Assembly (NCBI GenBank): GCA_964017065.1
Contig: OZ024791.1
Coordinates: 5,322,547-5,386,546 of the forward strand
Origin: Haliclona indistincta
Lineage: Eukaryota; Porifera; Demospongiae; Haplosclerida; Chalinidae
Reading direction: 5' to 3'
DNA: 64,000 bases
The notes under the pieces are model-generated. The model did no database searches and had not been told where the DNA came from. It was given only the letters and a program-made list of their open reading frames with translations. Positions 16,099-35,599 of the stretch are shown here, in pieces; within the stretch, counting starts at the first letter, position 1, and every line of letters starts with the position of its first letter. Both the position numbers and the translations under genes were made by a program.

Positions 16099-18377
16099 AT
16101 GGATGTCAAGCAGCTCCTGCTACTTTTGCTCGTCCTTCTTGTATCTAGTGTTCATTTGGGTGTCACTAGTTGTCCTAACTCTACTGCTACTGATGGTACC
16201 AAGCCATTGTATCTACTGACATTGGCTGCCATGTATCCATTAGCTGAAAAAATCTCTTCATTAGCAGCTGAGATTGCTCAAGAGGAAATCAACAATCGCA
16301 GTGACATCCTTCCCGGCTACCGTATTGAGTTGATCAAAGACACAATTGAAATTTGCTCATCAATTGAAGCAGGTATTGGACTGAGTAACTGGTCAAGTAC
16401 ACAGTGAATCCACCATGCCGTCCTGTTGTTGCTGTCATGGGACTTGAATGCTCTTCACACACCTCAGTAATATCTCCTGTGGCTGGTCACAAAGGGTTTG
16501 ACCTCATACAGATGTCAAGAGCTATTTCACCAATATTTGAAAGAGAACATGAACGTTTTCCTCACTTGTGGCGCTTTATAGGAGCTGCCAGTGTCTATTC
16601 TGACATAGTTTTGGCCATGATGGATCAGTTCAACTGGACAAGAATTGGTATAGTGTATGACATTGAGTCGTCATTGTATTCAGAGCTGGCAAGTGATATT
16701 CAGCGAAAAATCAAAGCATCAACTAACAAGACAATAGCATTCAACTTGGGAATAAGAGGAACTAAAGCATACTATCTAGATACTGTGATTTCAAACATCA
16801 AGTCCAGTGAATCAGGAGTACTTGTTAAACTCATTAGTCAACGACAAACTCATGCTTTGCTATCTCTTGCATATCGTCATGGACTGATCTATCCATACTA
16901 CACATGGATACATGTGGCAACACATCCAATATTCTTCACTCTAACATCTAGTAAAGCCATCATTAATACACATGCCCGTGGGCACATTTTTCTCTTTATA
17001 CAAGATGAATCTAAAGACACATTCCTTGTCTCAAATCAAACATTTTATGAATATATAGCCAAGTATCGTGCGTTATATCAAAAGGAACTGCAGCCTCTGT
17101 TCAATATCATCTTTGATCCTATATTAGTAGAGACTCATTACTATGATCAAGTATGGGCTATAGCACTGGCTATCAATAATTCTCTCACAGAACTAAACAA
17201 CAGAAACCTCTCCATTGACAACTACACTATTGGACAGCCTGAGATTACTGCTGTGATTGAAGAACAGATGAAAAACCTGAGGTTTCAAGGAGCTAGTGGC
17301 TGGATTGAGTTCAATCAATATCGTAGTGTATCTACTCCTATAGAAGTGCTCTATATATCGAACAATGCTGAGTCTGTTGGAATGTACAATCCTTTACATC
17401 CCTCAGACTTTTACATTACTCTAAATGCTAGTGATCTTCCAAGTGATACAGTACCTCGAGTTATTGAGTACATTATTATCTCTCTTCCTGTGGCTATTGT
17501 ACTGTACATTGTAACTGGATGTGTCATCTTCTTCACTACAATACAACTAGTTCTTTATCTTGTCTACAGACATCATAAGGTTATCAAGGCCACCAGTCCC
17601 TTCCTCAGCTTGCTCATGTTTCTTGGATGCTACCTGTTTTGTGCTGCTGCTATTCTGCTCATTACATTTGCTAGTTTTGTCCTCTCACCTGAAACATTTA
17701 CTGCAATGGCAATCACTCACTTCATATTCATCATAAATGGAATCAGTCTAATGTTAATCACTTTGTTTATCAAACAATTGCGAGTCTACAGAGTTTTCAC
17801 ATGCTGGAGCAAAGACTTTGGAAAACAATGGAACAGTTGCAAAATCCCTATTTTAGTTACATTTCTTTTACTCTCGATTGTTCCTAACATTGGTCTTGCT
17901 GTTCTCGTCATTCTGAAGCTACCTACTCACTCTACTTACTACTATAAATTCTTCAGAGGCAATCTTCCAGTGATTGAGATTCACTCTAGAATTGAGCCAA
18001 CCAGTAATTACTCACTCATTGGTCTGGCAGCAACCTGCATTATTGTATTTCTTACATTGGTGTTCTACATGGGAGTTCGTAATCGCAAGATAAAGATGAA
18101 GAACTTTAACAGTAGTGGTCAGGTATACTTGTTGCTGGCAGTTCTAGTGATCACAATATGCCTCGCCATTTCCATCATCATCATCTTCCTAGTGAGTGAA
18201 CAAGAACCAGTGGCAAATACAGTAATGGTGGCTCTACTCCTCATGTTTGCTATAGCTTGTCAGTTGATCCTCTTCCTCCCCAAGATACTCACTGCTATGT
18301 TTGATGAGAAGTTTCCTCAAGTAATATTGAAGATGATCTCATCTGTTACATATTTTACACAATGTGTGTTCTCATAA
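16099..18377 (+). pseudogene. GABA-B-like class C GPCR, tandem copy 2, with the same one-base frameshift
   Basis: The best start is ATG 16099 (MDVKQLLLLLLVLLVSS), a strong signal peptide; an in-frame ATG at 16063 would bury it. As in copy 1, AGTAACTGG lacks one A compared with copy 3, so the frame closes at 16405-16407 and reopens from 16404 for 657 codons. Flytrap, seven-helix domain and short tail are otherwise intact and closely similar to copies 1 and 3. Its 5' flank differs from the other two, but its 3' flank is shared with copy 3. Functional status is uncertain: either a pseudogene with recent loss, or an error repeated in two collapsed or converted copies. A poly(A) signal lies at 18611-18616. 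Confidence 0.82.
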
Positions 18378-19445
18378 GGTCTACAGAGACACATTGTTTG
18401 TAGTGTTATGCAGTTGTATTTGTACTATAGTTGCTATGTAGAGTTGTAGAAAGCATGCATGCTTCAAGATTCTTGACTGAATACTATTTATCAGATGTAG
18501 TAAAAATAATAGTAACATTGTAGACTGACTGTGAAATATTTTCAAAATTAAACAATGCACTTTGAGTCTAGTGACAAATTACTGATGTTACTGATAAGTA
18601 TTATTGACTGAATAAACAGCACACAAGTGTTAGATTTTATTCTTGCTCACTGTCTGTTGGTGCTTTTTGTATTATGGTAAGGATAGAGAGTACACATTTT
18701 TTTCATCCGTGCTGCATGGGTCGGAGATGAATAAGATGAGGAGGGAAAACAAAGAGCGAGCGAGAAAGAGAGTGACTGAGATATAGTGATTATCATGGGT
18801 TTACCGCAGTGACAAAAGCAGTCAGTACTGAGGTACAGCCAAATGTTTGTATGACAATCAAGGTCAAGGTACTCTTGCAGGAAAGAGGAACACTGTCCTC
18901 AAGTTTGAATGAGCTGATGCTTTTATTCTTAGCACGATAGATTGTTAACACTTTTTCTTTAGTTGTACGAAAGGTACGAAGCTAAAACTGCTCAAGCAAG
19001 CTCATCTGCCATCTGTGCAGGTATCTATGCGATATTTCGCCAAAGCGCTGCTTGTACACGATATTACAGCTATGTGGTGCCAGCTCCGCGATGGCTAACA
19101 CTGGGTTGCTGAAATTTGCTATATTCGATGCCTATCGATAGGCAAGCAAACTACACGCAGCAGCTCTGTCTGCATGAATACTCATGGCTAGAAATATGCA
19201 GATACTTTGCTAAAGTCATGAATATCATTAATTCTTACAAGCACAGTGTGCCTAGAGTGACCTATACTACATGCGATATGCACGCAATGCCACTAGAGGA
19301 TACAACAGGAAGTAATGAATGTCAGCGAGTGGGTGTAGAATGATCCCACACAACTCTTGAATCAACTTGAGCCACAAGAACCACGTACTGTACCACAGAA
19401 TTCTCATTCAGTTGTCACTAAGTAACTGTGATCAACAACAAGATT
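18378..19445. other. Intergenic between receptor copies 2 and 3, including a duplicated 3' flank
   Basis: AATAAA at 18611-18616 is the likely poly(A) signal of copy 2. From about 18390 to 18930 the sequence is a diverged duplicate of 21710-22240 behind copy 3. From 18940 to 19390 I see no gene. Reading frames differ between the two flank copies, so the shared block is probably non-coding. Confidence 0.6.
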
Positions 19446-21704
19446 ATGACTGCTCAGTGGCTATTGCTCGTCCTTCTTGTATCTACTGTTCATCTGGGTG
19501 TCACTAGTTGTCCTAACTCTACTGCTACTGATGGTACCAAGCCATTGTATCTGCTGACATTGGCTCCAATGTTTCCACAAATTAAATTATCTTTGTTAGC
19601 AGCTGAGATTGCTCAAGAGGAAATCAACAATCGCAGTGACATCCTTCCTGGCTACCGTATTGAGTTGATCAAAGACACAATTGAAATTTGCTCATCAATT
19701 GAAGCAGGTATTGGACTGAGTAAACTGGTCAAGTACACAGTGAATCCACCATGCCGTCCTGTTGTTGCTGTCATGGGACTTGAATGCTCTTCACACACCT
19801 CAGTAATATCTCCTGTGGCTGGTCACAAAGGGTTTGACCTCATACAGATGTCAAGAGCTATTTCACCAATATTTGAAAGAGAACATGAACGTTTTCCTCA
19901 CTTGTGGCGCTTTATAGGAGCTGCCAGTGTCTATTCTGACATAGTTTTGGCCATGATGGATCAGTTCAACTGGACAAGAATTGGTATAGTGTATGACATT
20001 GAGTCGTCATTGTATTCAGAGCTGGCAAATGATATTCAGCGAAAAATCAGGGCATCAAATAACAAGACTGTAGCATTCAATTCGGGAATAAGAGGAACTA
20101 AAGCATACTATCTAGATACTGTGATTTCAAATATCAAGTCCAGTGAAACAGGAGTACTTGTTAAACTCATTAGTCAACGACAAACTCATGCTTTGCTATC
20201 TCTTGCATATCGTCATGGACTGATCTATCCACACTACACATGGATACATGTGGTAACACATCCGACATTCCTCACTCTAACATCTAGTAAAGCCATCATT
20301 AATACACATGCACGTGGGCACATTTTTCTCTTTATACAAGATGAATCTAAAGACACATTTCTTGTCTCAAATCAAACATTTTCTGAATATATAGCCAAGT
20401 ATCGTGCGTTATATCAAAAGGAACTGCAGCCTCTGTTCAATATCATCTTTGATCCTATATTAGTAGAGACTCATTACTATGATCAAGTATGGGCTATAGC
20501 ACTGGCTATCAATAATTCTTTTCCAGAACTAAACAACAGAAACCTCTCCATTGACAACTACACTATTGGACAGCCTGAGATTACTGCTGTGATAGAAGAA
20601 CAGATGAAAAACCTGAGGTTTCAAGGAGCTAGTGGCTGGATTGAGTTCAATCAATATCGTAGTGTATCTACTCCTATAGAAGTGCTCTATATATCGAACA
20701 ATGCTGAGTCTGTTGGAATGTACAATCCTTTACATCCCTCAGACTTTTACATCACTCTAAATGCTAGTGATATTCCAAGTGATACAGTACCTCGAGTTAA
20801 TGAGTACATTCTTATCTCTCTTCCTGTGGCTATTGTACTGTACATTGTAACTGGATGTGCCATCTTCTTCACTACAACACAACTAGTTCTTTATCTTGTC
20901 TACAGACATCATAAGGTTATCAAGGCCACCAGTCCTTTCCTCAGCTTGCTCATGTTTCTTGGATGCTACCTGTTTTGTGCTGCTGCTATTCTACTCATTA
21001 CATTTGCTAGTCTTGTCCTCTCACCTGAAACATTTACTGCAATGGCAATCACTCACTTCATATTCATCATAAATGGAATCAGTCTAATCTTAATCACTTT
21101 GTTTATCAAACAAGTGCGAGTCTATCGGGTTTTCACATGCTGGAGCAAAGACTTTGGAAAACAATGGAACAGTTGCAAAATCCCTTTTATGGTTACATTT
21201 CTTCTACTCGTGATTGTTCCTAACATTGCTCTTACTGTTCTCATCATTCTGAAGCTACCTACTCACTCTACTTACTACTATAGATTCTTCAGAGGCAATC
21301 TTCCAGTGATTGAGATTCACACTAGAATTGAACCAATCAGTAATTACTCACTCATTGGTCTGGCAGTAATTTGCATTATTGTATTTCTTACGTTGGTGTT
21401 TTACATGGGAGTTCGTAATCGCAAGATAAAGATGAAGAACTTCAACAGTAGTGGTCAGGTATTCTTGTTGCTGGCAGTTCTAGTGATCATAATATGCCTC
21501 GCCATTTCCATCGTCATCATCTTCCTAGTGAGAGAGCAAGAACCAGTGGCAAATACAGTAATGGTGGCTCTACTCCTCATGTTTGCTATAGCTTGTCAGT
21601 TGATCCTCTTCCTCCCCAAGATACTCACTGCTATGTTTGATGAGAAGTTTCCTCAAGTAGCATTGAAGATATTCTCATCTGTTACATATTTTATGTTCTC
21701 ATAA
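19446..21704 (+). CDS. GABA-B-like class C GPCR, tandem copy 3, intact
   Basis: One exon, 752 residues from ATG 19446 (MTAQWLLLVLLVSTVHLG) to the stop at 21702-21704. A signal peptide of about 24 residues is followed by a Venus-flytrap domain (residues about 30-430; AAEIAQEEINNR, FPHLWRFIGAASVYSDIV, NWTRIGIVYD) and seven membrane segments starting at EYILISLPVAIVLYIVTGC. Class C GABA-B-type landmarks are VIKATSPFLSLL in loop 1, NRKIKMKNFNSSGQV before TM6 and LFLPKILTAMFDEKFPQ after TM7. The tail ends about 20 residues later, so the coiled coil and long tail of vertebrate GABA-B receptors are absent. Sponges are known to carry expanded families of such receptors. The ligand cannot be inferred. 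Confidence 0.9.
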   Translation: MTAQWLLLVLLVSTVHLGVTSCPNSTATDGTKPLYLLTLAPMFPQIKLSLLAAEIAQEEINNRSDILPGYRIELIKDTIEICSSIEAGIGLSKLVKYTVNPPCRPVVAVMGLECSSHTSVISPVAGHKGFDLIQMSRAISPIFEREHERFPHLWRFIGAASVYSDIVLAMMDQFNWTRIGIVYDIESSLYSELANDIQRKIRASNNKTVAFNSGIRGTKAYYLDTVISNIKSSETGVLVKLISQRQTHALLSLAYRHGLIYPHYTWIHVVTHPTFLTLTSSKAIINTHARGHIFLFIQDESKDTFLVSNQTFSEYIAKYRALYQKELQPLFNIIFDPILVETHYYDQVWAIALAINNSFPELNNRNLSIDNYTIGQPEITAVIEEQMKNLRFQGASGWIEFNQYRSVSTPIEVLYISNNAESVGMYNPLHPSDFYITLNASDIPSDTVPRVNEYILISLPVAIVLYIVTGCAIFFTTTQLVLYLVYRHHKVIKATSPFLSLLMFLGCYLFCAAAILLITFASLVLSPETFTAMAITHFIFIINGISLILITLFIKQVRVYRVFTCWSKDFGKQWNSCKIPFMVTFLLLVIVPNIALTVLIILKLPTHSTYYYRFFRGNLPVIEIHTRIEPISNYSLIGLAVICIIVFLTLVFYMGVRNRKIKMKNFNSSGQVFLLLAVLVIIICLAISIVIIFLVREQEPVANTVMVALLLMFAIACQLILFLPKILTAMFDEKFPQVALKIFSSVTYFMFS

Positions 21705-22352
21705 GGCTTACATTGTAGTGTTATGCAGCTGTATTTGTACTATAGCTGCATGGATGCTTCAAGATTCTTGTCTGAATATTTATCAGATGTCGCATTGACA
21801 GTAAAAGTAATAGCAACATTGTACACTGACTGCGAAAATAATTATTTTCAAAATTAAACAATGCACTTTGAGTCTAGTGACAATTTACTGATGTTATTGA
21901 TAGGTATTTTTGACTGAATAAACAGCATACAAGTGTCAGATTTCATTCTTGCTCACTGTTGGTGCTTTTGTGTATTATAGTAAGTAAGGATGGAGAGTAC
22001 AAAAATGTCTTTCCTCTGTGCCAGGCTGCATGAGTCGGAGACGAATAAGGTGAGAAGGGAAAATAAAAATAGAGAGCGAGCGAGAAAGATAATGACTGAG
22101 AATGTAGTGATCATCATGGGGAAGAAGAGTACCGCAGTGACAAAAGCAGTCAGTGCTGAGGTACAGGCAAATGTTTGTATGACAATCAAGGTCAAGCAGG
22201 AAAAAGGAACACTGTCCTCAAGTTTGAATGAACTGATGCTTATACCATGGATACAGATACTCTTGATATATATTTACCCTTGATATTACACTCAGTTGAT
22301 TCACAGTGACTAATGGTTGACTGGAGCCTGAGTATATTAACAGATAAATACT
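21705..22352. repeat. 3' flank of receptor copy 3, duplicate of the flank of copy 2
   Basis: AATAAA at 21917-21922 is the likely poly(A) signal. The stretch about 21710-22240 is collinear with 18390-18930. A 97-codon open frame at 21990-22283 starts in this block but its frame is broken in the other copy, so it is not called as a gene. The remainder up to ARMC5 shows nothing recognisable. Confidence 0.6.
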
Positions 22353-25300
22353 TTATCGAAACATTGATTCAATAATGTGCAGACACTTGGAGCTGCATTC
22401 TGAGGATTGCATTAAGAGCTGCTTTAACAGGTTCCTTTGCAAAATAGAGGAAGATATGTTTATGAGGTGGGTGACACAATTATAAGCCAATGTCTCTGAG
22501 TCATGGAGCAGAGAGAAGACGAACAAAGGAACTAAATTGTCGGGTGAGATGGAGGCAACCAGTCTCATCTCACATTCTGCTACTAGACCAGGTATAAAGA
22601 ACTGGTTAGCACAAGCAAACACTTCGAGAGTACGTAACATGTCACTGCCTTGACTGGACGAATGAGAAGATAAAAGGTTTGAAAAAATAGCTGCGACTTC
22701 TTCTGAACTCTGCTCCAAATCAAGATTCAGTTTTTTACCAGTACAGTTCCAACAGCATCCATATACATGATGAAGAAGAGATTCAAAAGCAGTTGGAAGA
22801 ACGTCATGAAGATTTATTTGCATAGAAGACGATTCACGATAACTACCTCCTAGCATGACGTTGAAAACTTCAGAAGATTCCCTGAGTTGTCGGCGATGAA
22901 CAGAAAAAGACTGTTTCCTTTCTTTGTATGATGTCATGACAATAAGATCAAAAGGGGTGTGGTCAGTATCTACATAGCGACAAAAGGATGAAGGAGCAGT
23001 CAGGGGCAATGCAATACTAGTGCAAGGAGTAGGTTCTGAAAAAGACCCTCTTCTCTGTTGCTTTGCTGGCAGCATGGAAGATGAGTGAGATTGATCTATG
23101 GATGAACCACTAAGCTTTCTCTTCAAGTTTGGAAGTTTGTTAAAATTTTGGGCTAAAGAGAGCAGCACAGCAATAGCCATAGACTGGGTGACTTCTTTTT
23201 TCTTTTCTTCCTCAGTTGCACTACTTTCTTCATTTCCCTCTTCTTCAATTTTCTCTCCATTCTCCTCATAGGTCATCTTGGCCATGCTTGTCAGATGATG
23301 AAGACCGCTATATTTCAGCAACATTCTGCGACAACTTGCAGGCGACCTAAAAACATAAAACATTCAACTCACACAAGCAATCAGCATGTGATCACTTTAC
23401 TAGCAATTACAGTAGCAAAACCATACTGTGAATACAGAATGTCTTATACGAACTTACTTTTGTAGAAGAGTGAGTGCCAGAGCTCCAGCAGTAGTTTGCT
23501 TGTTATCTCCTCTCAGCATCAAGTGAGCAATTTCTCCCTGTCCAAATGGAGACTCTGCAACATGAGAGAGCTTACCAAACAGTTGTTCACATCTGTCTTG
23601 GTGAATGGCAGAGATGTTCTCGCTAACAGTGGGCAGAGAACAAGGTGAGCTGTAAGTGAAGATATTAGAGTCAGTTGGTGTGTTCTGTAGAGCAGCCAGA
23701 TTGGTCACGTCACTCATGTGCTCAAGAATCAAAGATGGTGCCAGACTGAGAACACAGCCTTGAAAACAGTGTGGATCTGAGAACACACGACTTAGCACCT
23801 TGAAGCAATGGACATCCGTGGTTCTTGTTGTAAAGAAATAGTCTAAAATAACTGGCAGAGTATCGGACCTGGTAAGATAAGGAATGCAATCAGGTAGAAG
23901 GGAAACACGAAAGAGAAGGAGCAGAGTGTTTATACTTGCTGTGTTCTTGTGATCAGTGATTGACAAAGAGGTGTCTTCTTTAGGCGTCGTAGGAGAGTGA
24001 TGGCAGTAAGCAGGAGAGGAAAGAATTGAGTCAATAACATTTGTAGGCATTGCATTGGTAGTTGTATGATCGAGCTGAACCTTGGGTTTAGTGCTAGATG
24101 GGGAAGGAGATGGAGAAGACATAGAAGAATATAGTTTCTGTAGAGATGCCTCGTCGTGGAGAGAAAATGAATGATGGTGTGTAGGTGAAAGCGAAGTGGA
24201 GAGAGGAGATATGTTACCCACTGCTGCCGTCTCTGGTATTGATGTGTCAGAGAAAGTGACGCTGGGACCTGGCTGTAAAAGAGCAGTGTTGTTGGATGGA
24301 AAAGGAGACGATGGGGAACTATCTTCTGAGGAACACGCTGCAGCAAGCAGTTTCGGTGATAAAGAACGGCTACGCTGACTAATACTAGAAAATGAAGAGC
24401 TGTAAATAGGGCTACTGTGACTAGAGCAATCCAGGCTATCAGTCTCAAGACAAAGATCGGATTCAAGAGAGTTGGGTGTACTCATAGCTTCTGATGAAAC
24501 CACACCAGATGTCTCTGATGATGTAGCTAAAGATGTTGTTTTCTTAGCTTCAGCGGTCATTGAAGCAAGTTGATGGACAAGAGAGTGAAGAAGGCCCAAA
24601 CAACGCACCATGTACCGAAGAGCGTCTTCGTCATAGTAGTAATAGATCAAAGCGGAGAGTACATCCGAGTGGAAAGTCACACGCTGTTCATCTCTTAGAA
24701 TGTTCACTAGAACATTGAGTCCACCACAGTTACACAGAATTGATCTACTGTGATAGTCTTCACAGCACAAACACAAAGATAAGATCACTTGAGTGGTCAT
24801 TTGTTCATCTAGTGACTCTGTGGAAAGCATCTTGACGAGACATTCAATCCCTCCGGCCCGACTCAATACTGCCTTACCATCACTACACTTAGCACACTCG
24901 TGTAAGATAGAGACGGCTCTTTGCTGTAGCAAGTGGTTGCTATGCAGCACGAATCTACCAATAACAGAGATGGGTTCATTTCCCGAAGACCAGAGAGTAG
25001 AAAGCAGTTCAGGATTACTACCAGTTAGTTGCTCCAGTGTATGCAATGCAGCAGATACAACTGGAACAGGTGACTCCTCTCCGAGACAGTTGCTAGTTAT
25101 TGTGGTGAGCGTCTCACACAGCTTCAGTTCCTCTCTGAGAGCTCCGTCTGAGCCCAGTAACCGAATAGCTCTGAGACAGCTTTGGAGACAGCCAGCATTC
25201 TTGTGCAATGATATTGCCCTGGTGAGCTCTCTCACCATCACAAATACCTCTCCTCTACTGACAGATGAAAACTGAACACTGGAGGCAATGTTACCAACAG

Positions 25301-25860
25301 CACGAGCGACCGTGTTGAGTACATGAGCTGAAGAACAGTTTGAAAGCAGTCGACCTACAGTTGAAATAGAAAAGTACACACTATGATGTTACTGAACAGA
25401 GCTTACACATCTCATTTGGAGCAGATTTTGAACACTGTAAAAAAAGAAATAAAGAAGTCAATAACACTGATTAGTGCAGGTTAGGTTGCTGCACCTTATC
25501 ACGAGAAAAATTTTCCAGTGCACATACATTTGCTAGTGTGCCCCATATCAGTGTGAGTGTCTTGCAGTCCTTGTCTAGTATAGGCTGTAACTTGCTAGAA
25601 AAATTTAACAGTGCTTCGAGACCGCCGTTCTCTCGAAACACTTGAGCAGATTCCTGGCTGCGTAGTCTTGACGACTTCAAGTGATGGAGAACTCTTTCCA
25701 GTTCACAGTTGCTTGCACCGCTCTTGGATTCACTGCCACATAGCTGAACAAGCCTTGAAGTCAGCGTTCGAAGGCTCTGGCTAGCCTTTACCGAGTGGTT
25801 GGGTATCCGCGCATTGCTGGTCATGATAGCGAGATCAAGAGAGGAATTCGCGGCGGCCAT
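22353..25860 (-). CDS. ARMC5: ARMC5-like armadillo-repeat and BTB protein
   Basis: In mammals ARMC5 is a substrate adaptor of CUL3 ubiquitin ligase, and RPB1 is its reported target. Four exons: 25495-25860 (start MAAANSSLDLAIM), a small one near 25405-25436, a large one 23459-25354, and the last 22353-23346. N-terminal armadillo-like helices run through exon 3 (LSNCSSAHVLNTVARAVGNI, GGIECLVKMLS, NCGGLNVLVNILRDE). A long Ser/Thr/Pro-rich linker follows. The BTB domain is in the last exon: PFDLIVMTSYKERKQSF, SVHRRQLRESSEVFNVML, ESLLHHVYGCCW. A helical BACK-like region ends the protein at MFR. The total is about 1,090 residues, somewhat longer than human. An upstream in-frame ATG at about 25917 is possible. 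It is encoded about 200 bp downstream of POLR2A on the same strand. Confidence 0.85.
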
Positions 25861-26059
25861 TTGCAGTACAGCTAGATCACGTGATACAAACTTACTGACT
25901 TGTCGGAAAAAAATCATTATCAATAATCAGTCAATAATGTTAATGTTTTGACCTATCACATAAAATTGTTCTTAGCTAGTATCCGATTTTATGGTACACA
26001 ATAAATAAAACACATCGTACTAAACAGTACTTGTAGTGTGTCAATCTTAAAACGTTTAT

Positions 26060-33830
<7,771 letters not shown>

Positions 33831-34161
33831 GTTGTAGCTAGCTCTCGGTTGAGGTGGCGCGAGAGCTGGCGGAATGAGGTACTCAAGTGCTCCACGTGGT
33901 TGATCAGCTGATAGAGCAGGTGAGCGTTGACTCCGAAAGCCTCGTGGACGCGAGAAAACCTTCTATCTGGTTCTTTCTCAACGCCTGTGAGGCTTGTCAA
34001 AGCCTTCGTGAACTGAGAAATGAGGCGATCGCTTTTATAGCTTGGAGGCTTCGGCTATTGCGCAACTTCCTGTAAAGATCACGTGTATTCCATATATGGA
34101 CATCACGTGGTCTTCTATCTTTGCTACGCATGCGCCATAAAACCACATGTCAAAAGACAAA
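33831..34161. promoter_or_regulatory. Shared divergent promoter interval, POLR2A / DDOST
   Basis: 331 bases between the POLR2A start and the preferred DDOST start at 34162. It is GC-richer than its surroundings and includes TATATGGACATCACGTG near 34091. Bidirectional function is inferred. Confidence 0.5.
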
Positions 34162-35481
34162 ATGGCGATCCTTCTAAAAGTCTTTGTCTTGTGTCTACTA
34201 GCGCTCGGAACTTCAGGGACACGAAGCGGAAAGAAAACTCTTGTTTTGCTAGAGAATTTGTCTATTAAACATTCTCACTCTGTATTTTTCTCAGATCTCG
34301 CCTCCCGTGGTTATCAGCTCGTCTACAAGTTGGCTGATGAATCCAATCTTGCCCTGTCCAAATATGGGGTGTATCTTTATGACCACCTCATAATATTCGC
34401 CCCATCAGTTGAGGAGTTCGGAGGAACCATTGATCTAGCAGCTCTAACCGACTTTGTTGACAATGGAGGAAACGTGCTTGTGGCTGCCAGTTCAGAGATC
34501 GGTGACGTGTTGCGGGACTTTGCGATGGAGGTTGGGGTGGAGCCAGATGAGCGTAACACTGCTGCTATTGATCATTTGAATTATGACATAGCTGATCGAG
34601 GTGATCACACTCTGATCGCAATAGATTCAGATAATATCGTAGACATTCCAAATATCGTTGGAGAGAAGAAGGGTCGCTCACCTGCTCTGTACCGAGGTCT
34701 TGGTCTGTCTGCTGATCCTGATAACTCTCTTGTCATGGACATTATGACTGGCTACTCAACTACTTATTCTTACGGCACATCTGTTCCAATCACAGATTAT
34801 CCTCATGCTGTGGGAAAGAGTACCATCCTTATCGCTGGTTTGCAAGCAAGGAACAATGCCCGTGTCATCTTCAGTGGCTCTTTAGACTTCTTCAGCAACG
34901 AGTTCTTTGCCTCATTTGTCATGAAAGCTCGTCCTGGTTCAAAGGAATTTGCGCTGAGCTCAAACAGAGACCTCGCTACTTCCATGTCAAAGTGGGTATT
35001 CAAAGAGAAAGGTGTCTTGAGGACTGGTGTCGTGACTCATCATCTTGTAGGGGAGGAGAAGCCTCCAGTTGCATATACAATCAAAGATAATGTGTATTAT
35101 TCTATCATCATTGAGGAACTCGTAGAGGGTAACTGGCTTCCTTATAAGGGCAAAGATGTTCAGATGGAGTTCTTCCGTATCGATCCGTTTGTGCGAATCT
35201 TCCTTAAGCCATCGAAAAATGGTTCTTTTGAAATTCAGTTCATTCTACCTGATGTGTATGGAGTATTCAAGTTCAAAGTCGAATATAACCATCTCGGATA
35301 CACGTACTTGTCTAGCAACACACAAGTGTCTGTGCGTCCTCTGGAACACATACAGTATGAACGATTCATTACATCTGCTTTCCCCTATTATGCAAGCGCT
35401 TTCTCAATGATGGCAGGAATGGTGCTGTTCTCGTGCGTGTTCCTACACTACCGCGATCCTGAGAAGAGAAAGAAGGACTGA
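34162..35481 (+). CDS. DDOST: Oligosaccharyltransferase 48-kDa subunit (OST48/Wbp1)
   Basis: OST48 is an ER membrane subunit of the oligosaccharyltransferase that N-glycosylates proteins. It is a single uninterrupted exon of 439 residues (human about 456). The start at 34162 has a good context (AAAATGG) and gives a clean signal peptide, [19 protein letters not shown]; an in-frame ATG at 34147 has a weaker context. Family signatures: [67 protein letters not shown] given here in part as [12 protein letters not shown], and [12 protein letters not shown] before a single C-terminal membrane helix ([18 protein letters not shown]) with a basic cytosolic end (PEKRKKD). It is intronless among intron-rich neighbours. 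It is head-to-head with POLR2A and convergent with the PARG/AKAP gene. Confidence 0.96.
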   Translation: MAILLKVFVLCLLALGTSGTRSGKKTLVLLENLSIKHSHSVFFSDLASRGYQLVYKLADESNLALSKYGVYLYDHLIIFAPSVEEFGGTIDLAALTDFVDNGGNVLVAASSEIGDVLRDFAMEVGVEPDERNTAAIDHLNYDIADRGDHTLIAIDSDNIVDIPNIVGEKKGRSPALYRGLGLSADPDNSLVMDIMTGYSTTYSYGTSVPITDYPHAVGKSTILIAGLQARNNARVIFSGSLDFFSNEFFASFVMKARPGSKEFALSSNRDLATSMSKWVFKEKGVLRTGVVTHHLVGEEKPPVAYTIKDNVYYSIIIEELVEGNWLPYKGKDVQMEFFRIDPFVRIFLKPSKNGSFEIQFILPDVYGVFKFKVEYNHLGYTYLSSNTQVSVRPLEHIQYERFITSAFPYYASAFSMMAGMVLFSCVFLHYRDPEKRKKD

Positions 35482-35599
35482 ACAGCACATCATTCTTTTA
35501 GAAAACGTTTGCATTAGCATTCTGTTTTTTTAGTTTGTACAAAATGAATGTTCTAAAAAAATAACAGCTGAGTTTTGGCAAAAGTTCTGATTTCTGTGG

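Noticed and set aside
21990..22283. 97-codon frame downstream of receptor copy 3
   Set aside because: The frame is broken in the duplicated block at 18690-18930 and the composition is not protein-like.
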